This document shows, in pieces, positions 8,085 to 14,510 of a stretch of 16,492 nucleotides of DNA. The notes beneath the pieces are model-generated. The model ran no database searches. It saw only the letters and a list, made by a program, of their open reading frames with translations, and was not told the DNA's origin. A program made the position numbers and the translations under genes. The stretch covers positions 1-16,492 of the forward strand of contig CANTEO010000059.1 in assembly GCA_947652855.1 (NCBI GenBank). The letters run 5' to 3'. Every line of letters starts with the position of its first letter. Within the stretch, counting starts at the first letter, position 1. Source of the DNA: an uncultured Roseburia sp. (lineage in GTDB: Bacteria > Bacillota > Clostridia > Lachnospirales > Lachnospiraceae).

Positions 8085-8552
8085 ATGAAAGTAAAAATTG
8101 AATTCGACGCATCTTTAACTGAAAACGAGATTATCATCCGCTATTGTTCTTTGAACGAGGAGATTCAAAAGCTTCAGGAGACAGTGTCTGACATTGCGCT
8201 TACGTCCAAGAAATTTGTCTGTTACCAAAGTGACCGGGAATTCTTTATCCCTTTGGACGACATCCTGTTCTTTGAGACGGACGCAGGGAGGATGCACGTC
8301 CATACAGCGGCTGAGGCATACGATACTAAGTTTAAGCTCTATGAGCTGGAGGAGGCGCTTCCCAGGTCTTTTATGCGGGTCTCCAAATCCACGATCTTAA
8401 ACACCCATCATGTGTATTCGATCACAAAAAACCTGACCGCCTCAAGCATCGTCGAATTCGTCGGCACGCATAAGCAAGTGTACGTCTCCCGATACTACTA
8501 CAAGCCACTGAAAATCAAATTAGAAGAAATGAGGAATGTATATGAAAAATAA
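8085..8552 (+). CDS. LytTR family DNA-binding regulator (no receiver domain)
   Basis: This 155-residue protein has a short N-terminal region with a helix rich in Glu, Gln and Leu (about 22-40) and a C-terminal LytTR DNA-binding domain (about 45-148). The domain includes IPLDDILFFETDAGRMHVHT, the LPRSFMRVSKSTILN segment and the final VSRYYYKPLK strand-helix. There is no phosphoacceptor receiver domain, so activity is probably set by its membrane partner or a ligand rather than a histidine kinase. The start at 8085 has GGGAG 6 bases upstream. Its end overlaps the start of the LiaF-like gene by 11 bases, which indicates coupling. LytTR proteins paired with small membrane proteins are common in Firmicutes and often regulate their own operon. 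Targets elsewhere are unknown. Confidence 0.9.
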   Translation: MKVKIEFDASLTENEIIIRYCSLNEEIQKLQETVSDIALTSKKFVCYQSDREFFIPLDDILFFETDAGRMHVHTAAEAYDTKFKLYELEEALPRSFMRVSKSTILNTHHVYSITKNLTASSIVEFVGTHKQVYVSRYYYKPLKIKLEEMRNVYEK

Positions 8553-9246
8553 GAATTTTTTCTGGGGAATCGTTTTTATCCTGGCGGCTGTATTTACCCT
8601 GTTTGGAAGCCTCGGCTACTTCTCTCACGTCAACACGACAAAGCTGCTGCTTACGTTTTTATTTCTTTATATTATTGTAAAGAACATTCCGACCCGAAAT
8701 TTTTACGGAATCTTAATTCCCGCGGCCTTTATCCTGATAATGTATGACCATTATCTCTTCTTTGCAGGCTTTTCCAGATTTTCCATTTTAGCGGCGGCCA
8801 TTTTAGGCAGCATCGGCCTGTCGTTCCTTTTCCCCAGTCAGCCGCGCATTGCCTTTGACGGCCAGAATGAATTTCAGGGAGGCATCTCTTCCAGCGGTTC
8901 CTGCAGCGAGTCCGTCGTGACCTGCAGCGTTTCCTTTGCCGCCAGCACGAAATATGTCGAAACAGAAGACTTTCAGCGGGCATACCTAAAATGCTTGTTT
9001 GGGACACTAAAGGTCTACTTTGACCGCGCAAAAATAAACGGAAGCTCCGCGGAGATCTTTGTCACGAATTCCTTCGGGGACACCTCGCTGTTCCTCCCCA
9101 AAGAATGGAATGTTTCTGTGACGGCGACAAATACGTTTGCTGACATTGAGGAAATCCATAAAATGCCTGTCGCCATGCAGGACGCCCCTGTGGTGACAAT
9201 ACGGGGCAATATCAGCTTTGGGGACTGTAAGATCTTCTATATTTAA
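8542..9246 (+). CDS. LiaF-like membrane protein (four TM helices plus beta-rich C-terminal domain)
   Basis: This 234-residue protein has four predicted membrane helices in the first 100 residues and then a soluble domain of about 125 residues with repeated beta-strand motifs (TLKVYFDRAKING, NSFGDTSLFLP, NTFADIEEIH, ISFGDCKIFYI). That layout matches LiaF-like cell-envelope stress proteins, which restrain a partner regulator and release it under cell-wall stress. The LytTR gene overlaps its start, so it probably senses envelope state and controls that regulator. The start at 8542 has GAGGA 6 bases upstream; the in-frame ATG at 8536 is too close to the same ribosome site. No clear terminator follows on this strand; a 5-base CGCCG/CGGCG stem at 9247-9265 is weak. 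Confidence 0.78.
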   Translation: MKNKNFFWGIVFILAAVFTLFGSLGYFSHVNTTKLLLTFLFLYIIVKNIPTRNFYGILIPAAFILIMYDHYLFFAGFSRFSILAAAILGSIGLSFLFPSQPRIAFDGQNEFQGGISSSGSCSESVVTCSVSFAASTKYVETEDFQRAYLKCLFGTLKVYFDRAKINGSSAEIFVTNSFGDTSLFLPKEWNVSVTATNTFADIEEIHKMPVAMQDAPVVTIRGNISFGDCKIFYI

Positions 9247-9283
9247 CGCCGACTCAAAAACGCGGCGAAGGATGCTGGAAGGC

Positions 9284-9310
9284 AATAGAAAACGGGCTCC
9301 GAAGAGCCCG
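9284..9310 (-). terminator. Rho-independent terminator of the broken LRR gene
   Basis: On the minus strand a perfect 7-base stem CGGGCTC/GAGCCCG (9310-9293) with a TTCG tetraloop is followed by TTTTCTATT (9292-9284). It starts 8 bases after the TAG at 9318. The plus-strand side lacks a T-run, so it probably works poorly for the LiaF-like operon. Confidence 0.85.
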
Positions 9311-9317
9311 GGCCCCA

Positions 9318-10165
9318 CTATTCATTTTGATTTGAAATGTTAAAATCCAGTTCATCCTCTGAGCGGAATGTTTTCCACTCACCTTTCACATAACTATAAC
9401 ATTTATGCTGCTTGTACCACGCCTTATAGGCATCCAATGAGCTTTCCGGCACATATAATCCTTTTAGATAGCATGGCAGCGATAACAGATGCGGAATCTT
9501 ATTTAAGACCTCTGGCGGCGTCTCTCCCAGAAAATATATGTTATGCGTCTCTCCAATTTTATCAAACGCCGGAACGCGCACGGTTTTTAATGCGCTAGGC
9601 AACACAACAACTTCCATATTGCCATTTTTCAGGTCGCAATTCACCATACTGTATGTATTGTCCAAATGTTCCACTTTCGAAGAAACGCGGGCGATTTGGC
9701 CCTCTTCCACCATCATAACGGAAAGGCTCTTTTTGGCAATGTTGTAAATGCACTGCCCTCAATCTTCGCAACAGACGCAGGGATATGGACTGTCTGACTG
9801 ACACAATTGTTAAACGCATACTTTTTGATGCTTTTTATTCCCTTCGGAATTTGAAAAACCGGATCGCCGGGCAGCGCATAGATCAGCGCCTGATTTTTTT
9901 TGGCAATGACGCAGTTTCCCTGGATCTTATACGTTTTGTTTTTGGAAGGCAGGCGCATCTGCTTTAATTTGGGACACGCCTCAAACGCCGCCACATCCAG
10001 CTTTTTTAAGTTTGCAGGAAGCGTGACCGTCTTTAATCGGCGGCATCCATAAAACGTCTCTTCCTTTAACACTTCTACTTTGGGCGGAATCACAACAGAC
10101 GTTAGGGCGCTTAACCCATAAAATGACGTCGCCTCAATCACAGTGACGGTATCCGGTATCTTCAC
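9318..10165 (-). pseudogene. BspA-like leucine-rich repeat protein gene, frameshifted
   Basis: Two adjacent reading frames (10165-9713 and 9716-9318) together encode one BspA-type LRR_5 protein. The upstream frame carries about 23-residue repeats such as AFEACPKLKQMRLPSKN and ends in a foreign tail after SAF. Moving to the second frame at TTT (plus-strand 9748-9746) continues the repeat as YNIAKKSLSVMMVEEG, which restores the typical AFYN pattern; loss of one T from a T4 run explains it. A second likely shift lies at 10174-10170, where one extra A would read NALQKIKKKVKIPDTV. The GTG at 10165 is therefore probably not the true start. No signal peptide is visible, so the 5' end may also be lost. 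BspA-like proteins are typically surface or secreted binding proteins. An ATGA-coupled gene pair was considered, but the rescued repeat makes a broken gene far more likely. Confidence 0.72.
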
Positions 10166-10233
10166 CTTCTTTTTATCTTTTGCAATGCATTACTGTTTAA
10201 CCATAACACACTTCCATTCCTTTGTATACATTT

Positions 10234-10263
10234 ATTCTATTGAAATATCATACACTTTATCAA
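10234..10263 (-). promoter_or_regulatory. Putative promoter of the broken LRR gene
   Basis: On the minus strand TTGATA (10263-10258) and TAGAAT (10239-10234) are separated by 18 bases, just after the terminator of the FtsW-like gene. A GGAAG with an ATG at 10204 follows, but that frame stops after four codons. This agrees with a decayed 5' end. Confidence 0.45.
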
Positions 10264-10269
10264 ACACAC

Positions 10270-10301
10270 AAAAAAATGGCACAGGCCAAAATGGCTGTGC
10301 C
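10270..10301 (-). terminator. Rho-independent terminator of the PadR/FtsW-like operon
   Basis: On the minus strand a stem GGCACAGCC/GGCCTGTGCC (10301-10278) with one bulged base and a 5-base loop is followed, after one A, by seven Ts (10276-10270). It lies 20 bases past the stop of the FtsW-like gene. Confidence 0.88.
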
Positions 10302-10321
10302 TCATTTGCAACACAATGATA

Positions 10322-11653
10322 TCATCTACAACTCTGCCTTTTTGAAATATACGTTGACGCCGGAAGGACATTTTGGTATCTGTATACGCTAAGCGCAAGC
10401 CCAACCAGGACATAGCTCACTATAATTCCACCGCCCGTATAGGAAAAGAACGGAAAATAGCTGCCTGTGACGGGCAAAAGGCCAAAATTCTCACAAACAT
10501 TCAGCCCTACATTGATAAATAACGTCAAGCTGCTGCCAAGCCCGATCATCCTTCCCAATTGATTTCCCTGACGGAAGGAAATGCGGAATACTTTTGCCGC
10601 TATAAAGCATATAAAAACGCAAGCCAATACAGCAATTGCCACTCCATAAGAGCCGGACAGATAGGTTAAAATATAATGTCCATTATATCCTTGCAGCTGC
10701 TCTGTGATCGCCTCGCCGCCCGCCCCTAACAGACGGCTTGCCTGCCGATACGTAAAAAGCTGGCCCGCCACCCCTTTTGGGCTGCCGGAAAGCATGGCAA
10801 GCAGCCTGTCCCTTTGATAGGAAGTCAGCAGGACATCCCTTACGCCAGGCGTCAGGCAAGCCGCGGGCAGGGCAAGAAACGCTCCCCAATATGCTGTCAG
10901 GAATCCTTTTTTTGAGACGGCAAACCATCCCTTTAGCACAGCAGACGAAAGCAGCGCAGATAAGACGAAAGCCAAAACCATGGCGATGACTGGCCGGCCT
11001 GACAATAGAAATAGCGGGAGAAAAAGCAGCAGCAACGCCTGGATCAGCCTGCCCCTCTTATTTCCACGAAGCCGATACAGCGCCGCCGCATAGAGGGGGA
11101 CATATAAAAACAGCATACTTTCCCACAAGAAATAATCTCCCCGAATCCAGACCGCTCCCTTACTCGCCTCATTTGTGAGAACAAGCCTTGCTGACGCTAC
11201 CAAAGCGGCATTCCATATCAGCATTCCCGCCAAAAAAAGGACGGCCAGCCAATTCCCATGCTTCGCCAATGCGCTGTAGTCCATGCGGCACACAAGGCAC
11301 ATCAGCATAAACCCAATCCCAAAGCAGCCGCCTGCATTCAGGCAATACTGCGCGTCCCCCGCCTTTACGCCAATTATCATATGCACTGCGAGGCCGGCTG
11401 CGCTGATTGCCGCCATGAGCAGAATCATGTCCCAAGCCATCTTTGGCCTATGAATCCCATCCAGGGCGATCCCCGCCTCGACCGGATCTCCCATGTCCGC
11501 GACCGCCCGCCGCATGGCCTCATCCTCCGCCATCCCCTCTTTTTGATAGCATTCTCTTTGATCCTCAATATGGCCGCGCACTTCCCCCTCAATGGCCGGA
11601 TGCGCTTTCTTACAGCGCACCTGACTTAGCAAAGCCCTGATATACTCTTCCAT
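10322..11653 (-). CDS. FtsW/RodA/SpoVE-like membrane protein with N-terminal permease-prefix domain
   Basis: This 443-residue protein has a soluble N-terminal helical domain (about 1-72, MEEYIRALLSQVRCKK and the RRAVADMGDP motif) of the kind placed before membrane proteins under PadR control. It is followed by about ten membrane helices of the SEDS family, whose members polymerise peptidoglycan glycan strands or flip lipid II. The family signature near the C-terminus is recognisable (LLPVTGSYFPFFSYTGGG). In the loop that carries the catalytic residues, EQLQGYNGHYIL aligns without gaps to E. coli FtsW EYLPEAHTDFIF. Glu318 keeps the Glu289 position, but His326 replaces the essential Asp297, so polymerase activity is doubtful. 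The start at 11653 has GGAGG 7 bases upstream and overlaps the PadR stop (TGATG). An in-frame ATG at 11707 inside padR is less likely. Confidence 0.83.
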   Translation of the reverse strand: MEEYIRALLSQVRCKKAHPAIEGEVRGHIEDQRECYQKEGMAEDEAMRRAVADMGDPVEAGIALDGIHRPKMAWDMILLMAAISAAGLAVHMIIGVKAGDAQYCLNAGGCFGIGFMLMCLVCRMDYSALAKHGNWLAVLFLAGMLIWNAALVASARLVLTNEASKGAVWIRGDYFLWESMLFLYVPLYAAALYRLRGNKRGRLIQALLLLFLPLFLLSGRPVIAMVLAFVLSALLSSAVLKGWFAVSKKGFLTAYWGAFLALPAACLTPGVRDVLLTSYQRDRLLAMLSGSPKGVAGQLFTYRQASRLLGAGGEAITEQLQGYNGHYILTYLSGSYGVAIAVLACVFICFIAAKVFRISFRQGNQLGRMIGLGSSLTLFINVGLNVCENFGLLPVTGSYFPFFSYTGGGIIVSYVLVGLALSVYRYQNVLPASTYISKRQSCR

Positions 11654-11985
11654 CACTGCACCTCCCACCGCAACACCCGTGACATGGCGTTGGCATATCG
11701 TTTCCATTCTCCTTCTTTTTGCTCCAACTGCCGCCTTCCTTCTTTCGTAATGGCATAATATTTGCGCACTTTTCCAGACACTTCTTTTTCATAAGCATCT
11801 AAATACGCTTTTTTCTCCAATTGATGCAAAAGCGGGTAGAGCGTCCCTGCCTTTAGCTCAAATATGTTCTGCGACCGCTCCCGCAGCGCCTCAATCATTT
11901 CATAGCCATACATATCCTTTTCCGACAATAGCTTCAGCAAGAGCATTGCTGTGCTGCCCGCGGGCAGCGTCTTTTCTGCTGACAT
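11653..11985 (-). CDS. PadR family transcriptional regulator
   Basis: This 110-residue winged helix-turn-helix repressor belongs to the small PadR subgroup. The typical sequence MYGYEMIEALRERS is followed by LKAGTLYPLLHQLEKKAYL (recognition helix and wing entry) and KVRKYYAITKEGRRQLE (wing), then a short dimerisation helix. Such regulators bind AT-rich palindromes and release them when a ligand or stress signal is present. The ribosome site AAGGAGGG lies 5 bases before the ATG. Its stop overlaps the start of the FtsW-like gene, so the pair is one operon. The palindromes at 12002-12032 overlap its own promoter and are the likely operator. The inducing signal is unknown. Confidence 0.93.
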   Translation of the reverse strand: MSAEKTLPAGSTAMLLLKLLSEKDMYGYEMIEALRERSQNIFELKAGTLYPLLHQLEKKAYLDAYEKEVSGKVRKYYAITKEGRRQLEQKEGEWKRYANAMSRVLRWEVQ

Positions 11986-12001
11986 TATTACCCTCCTTAT
12001 G

Positions 12002-12032
12002 TAGATTTTCTATATATAGATTATCTATATAT
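12002..12032. promoter_or_regulatory. Two adjacent AT-rich palindromes, likely PadR operator
   Basis: A perfect 21-base palindrome at 12012-12032 is centred on T12022, with core AGATTATCT. A shorter one, TAGATTTTCTA, lies at 12002-12012. Their centres are 15 bases apart. The long palindrome covers part of the -10 box of the padR promoter and the expected start point; the short one lies between it and the ribosome site. This is the usual layout for autorepression. The palindromes are seen; PadR binding is inferred. Confidence 0.75.
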
Positions 12033-12057
12033 TAACAGAGCCTCTTTTTCTTGTCAA
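12029..12057 (-). promoter_or_regulatory. Promoter of the PadR/FtsW-like operon
   Basis: On the minus strand a perfect TTGACA (12057-12052), a 17-base spacer and TAATAT (12034-12029) precede padR. The transcript would start near 12022, inside the long palindrome. Confidence 0.78.
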
Positions 12058-12147
12058 GCATTTGTCACATACCGCTAAAATCATCCTGACAACGCAATTT
12101 CTCAATTTTTCACCCTATATCTGTATTTATTCTACATTATTCGCTCC

Positions 12148-12176
12148 TTGACCGATTAGTCGCGCACTGCTATACT
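12148..12176 (+). promoter_or_regulatory. Promoter of the secreted protease gene
   Basis: TTGACC (12148-12153), a 17-base spacer and TATACT (12171-12176) form a strong sigma-A-like promoter. Transcription would start near 12183, giving a leader of about 113 bases. A second TATAAT at 12192-12197 lacks a matching -35. The stretch 12058-12147 between the two divergent promoters shows nothing else I can name. Confidence 0.7.
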
Positions 12177-12222
12177 TTATATATACATATTTATAATGTC
12201 AAAATTTTTCTTAAATAAAAAC

Positions 12223-12228
12223 AGGAGG
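12223..12228 (+). promoter_or_regulatory. Orphan Shine-Dalgarno sequence in the protease leader
   Basis: AGGAGG, followed by TT (near-perfect complement to the 16S tail), lies 68 bases before the protease ATG with no ATG, GTG or TTG within the next 15 bases. The functional ribosome site is GGAGAG at 12284-12289. Leader sequences of this kind (STAB-SD of Bacillus thuringiensis cry3A) bind 30S subunits and stabilise mRNA; that role is inferred here. Confidence 0.5.
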
Positions 12229-12295
12229 TTAAATAAGCTATAAGAATTGTTTTTGCTATTATATTTTTGTAAATAAATACATTGGAGAGTTCATT

Positions 12296-14437
12296 ATGAA
12301 ATTAAAAAAGATTACGGCAGCGCTTACAGCGGCGGCAATGCTGCTTGCGCCAATAGATGGGGTTTGGGCAAATACAGCGCAGCAGCCGGAGGAGGAAAAG
12401 CAGTACATCATCATGGCAGAGGACGAAGCCGCATACAATGAAGCCGAGGAAGAAGTGGGGGAAGGCATTTCTATGGAGTCTTCCGTCCTGGCTGAGAACA
12501 ATGTGATTGTGGCAGAGCTGTCAGAGGACGAAGCAGAAACTTTGTCAGAAAACGAACATATACTGATAGAGGAGGATATCATGCTCTGCGCAAGCACAGA
12601 GGCGGCAAAAGACGCGTCAGACAGCCTCACATCAGAGGAAGAAGCGCCAGACAGCCTTGCCGCCAAAGACTATCAGCAGAACAAGCAAGAGATGAAGCGG
12701 CGCAAGATGCAGCAGTTTGAGGAAATAGCAGAAGCGGAAGCAGAGGCGGACACGACAGAGCCGGAATATGAATGGAACCTTCAGGCAGTGAACGCGGATG
12801 AGGCAAGCGAGTGCGCAAAGGCGGCTTCTAAGAAGGTAAAAGTCGCCGTCCTGGACTCCGGCGTGGACTATGTGACGGGCATCAACCTGGCCGGGTATAC
12901 AAACCTTGTAGAAGAAGAGGATTATGTCGTCCCCATCTTTCAGGATCTGACCGGGCATGGAACCGGGGTAGCCAGCATCATCTCCGCCAACGGGGAGGAG
13001 GGCCTGCAAGGCGTGAACCCAAATGCAGAGCTGTACTCCGTCAAAGCCCTGGATGAAAATAACCAGGCTCCGCTTAGCAGGATCATCCGCGGAATTTATT
13101 GGTGCATTGAAAATGGCATGAACATCATTAACATGAGCTTCGGGACGCCCTCCTATTCGGAAGCCTTACGGCAGGCTGTGTCGGACGCCCATGCGGCGGG
13201 CCTTTTGATGGTCGCGGCGGCCGGAAACAGTGGGGACGCGGTGGAATACCCGGCGGCATTCCCTGAAGTCATGGCAGTGGCGTCCACAAATGCGGAGGCC
13301 GAAATCAGCGAGTTTTGCAACACCGGGGAGGAGCTGGAGGTCGCAGCCCCAGGAGAGAAAATCCGCGTCGCCAGCTTCTTCAATGGAACTGTGGTGACCC
13401 ACGGAACCAGCGTCGCTGTCCCACACGTTTCCGGCGTGGCATCCCTGCTATGGGAGAGAGACCTGACAAAATCAAGCGAATTCATCCGGCAGCTCATCAG
13501 CCATAGCGCAAAGGAAATTGAGGGCGTGGATGAATGCGGCCTGCTTGACGCAAAGCATGCGCTGGACTGCTATGACGCCTTCGCAGAGGGCTACGATGAG
13601 ACGGCGGAAGCGCTGAAAGCGGAGCTGCCAGAGAATGCCGCGCAGCCAGAGACGTTTGAGGAGGTTTCGGACGATGAGGCGTATGTGGAAGGACGATGGG
13701 GAACCGAAGATCATAAGGCGGCAGTTAACATAGGTTCAACGGGCCTCACTACAGCGGCCATCAATCTGATTAAAAAAGGAGCTGCTTATCCCGATAAGGA
13801 TAACAAACTGGAATTAGGCACTCCAAACCCAGAGTGGCATGGAAAATGGGAAAGAACGGTCAAAGAAAATAACATTACAACAATCGTAGAAGTGAATTAT
13901 ATCGCTGTTTTGGAAATGGTCACAGAAATTGCCCTAGAAGGCGGCGCAATACTGCCCTACATGAAATGGGATTGGTTTTGGGGAATGAATGAGCCGACCT
14001 ATACAAAAGTGAAAACAGACATTAATTATTTGACAAAAAAATGCGCAGAGCTTCTTCCCGGACGCAACACAAAGGAAAATAGGATGTACTTTTTATACGG
14101 CTGCGCCCTTCATGGCATTCAAGATGTCTTTGCCCATTCAACAGTAAGAAAAAACGGAACACTTATTAAAGATACTGATCCTGCCGGCAAAAAAGGGGAT
14201 GACCTTAAAAATTATCCAAGAAGGTATCACGTAGCAGTTAAGCTGACGGAATATGCCTTAAAAAATTTGACAGAAGGATTATATAGCGATGGGAGGATCG
14301 TTTTGAAAGCATTAAAAGAAAAATATGCAGACGCAGGAGAATTCAAGGTGTATCGTTTAAAAAAATATATGAATGCAAATGGATATTCCCACTCCATTAT
14401 TACGAATGTAAACGCTGACACTTTTATAAAAAATTAA
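12296..14437 (+). CDS. Secreted subtilisin-like S8 protease fused to a phospholipase C/S1-P1-like domain
   Basis: This 713-residue exported protein has a Sec signal peptide (about 1-26, MKLKKITAALTAAAMLLAPI), an acidic propeptide-like region (about 35-100), a charged linker and an S8 catalytic domain (about 180-425). The triad is Asp187 in VAVLDSG, His221 in GHGTG and Ser372 in GTSVAVPHVSG (usually GTSMAAPHV), with oxyanion Asn311 in AAAGNSG. It should cleave proteins outside the cell. From about 465 to 713 a helical domain follows with EDH (His473), the metal-site motif HGIQDVFAH (His606, Asp610, His614) and His645. This resembles zinc-dependent phospholipase C/S1-P1 folds and shares HxxxDxxxH with the gene at 195. 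No cell-wall anchor is seen. Base composition is clearly lower in GC after about 13720, where that domain begins, as if it had been acquired. The start has GGAGAG 6 bases upstream. The protease call is firm, the C-terminal call tentative. Confidence 0.88.
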   Translation: MKLKKITAALTAAAMLLAPIDGVWANTAQQPEEEKQYIIMAEDEAAYNEAEEEVGEGISMESSVLAENNVIVAELSEDEAETLSENEHILIEEDIMLCASTEAAKDASDSLTSEEEAPDSLAAKDYQQNKQEMKRRKMQQFEEIAEAEAEADTTEPEYEWNLQAVNADEASECAKAASKKVKVAVLDSGVDYVTGINLAGYTNLVEEEDYVVPIFQDLTGHGTGVASIISANGEEGLQGVNPNAELYSVKALDENNQAPLSRIIRGIYWCIENGMNIINMSFGTPSYSEALRQAVSDAHAAGLLMVAAAGNSGDAVEYPAAFPEVMAVASTNAEAEISEFCNTGEELEVAAPGEKIRVASFFNGTVVTHGTSVAVPHVSGVASLLWERDLTKSSEFIRQLISHSAKEIEGVDECGLLDAKHALDCYDAFAEGYDETAEALKAELPENAAQPETFEEVSDDEAYVEGRWGTEDHKAAVNIGSTGLTTAAINLIKKGAAYPDKDNKLELGTPNPEWHGKWERTVKENNITTIVEVNYIAVLEMVTEIALEGGAILPYMKWDWFWGMNEPTYTKVKTDINYLTKKCAELLPGRNTKENRMYFLYGCALHGIQDVFAHSTVRKNGTLIKDTDPAGKKGDDLKNYPRRYHVAVKLTEYALKNLTEGLYSDGRIVLKALKEKYADAGEFKVYRLKKYMNANGYSHSIITNVNADTFIKN

Positions 14438-14458
14438 ATGAAGAAACTTTGAATAAAC

Positions 14459-14490
14459 GAAGGGGCTTTCCGTTTTACGCCCCTTCTTCT
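14459..14490 (+). terminator. Rho-independent terminator or attenuator after the protease gene
   Basis: An 8-base stem GAAGGGGC/GCCCCTTC (14459-14466 with 14479-14486) and a 12-base loop are followed by only TTCT. The stem is strong but the T-run is short, so partial read-through into the LRR gene at 14511 is possible; no separate promoter was found between them. Confidence 0.7.
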
Positions 14491-14510
14491 TAACAGAAAG
14501 GACTTCTATC

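Noticed and set aside
9713..9716. ATGA overlap read as translational coupling of two small LRR genes
   Set aside because: The frame of the downstream segment can be followed upstream as YNIAKKSLSV, continuing the LRR exactly where the first frame loses it. One broken gene explains the data better than two.
12259..12666. Minus-strand frame of 135 codons opposite the protease 5' end
   Set aside because: It is a Ser/Ala-rich mirror of the acidic propeptide coding sequence with no ribosome site or family resemblance.
12296..14437. Protease as a lantibiotic leader-processing enzyme
   Set aside because: No precursor peptide, LanM/LanB or transporter gene is nearby; the neighbours are secreted LRR proteins.
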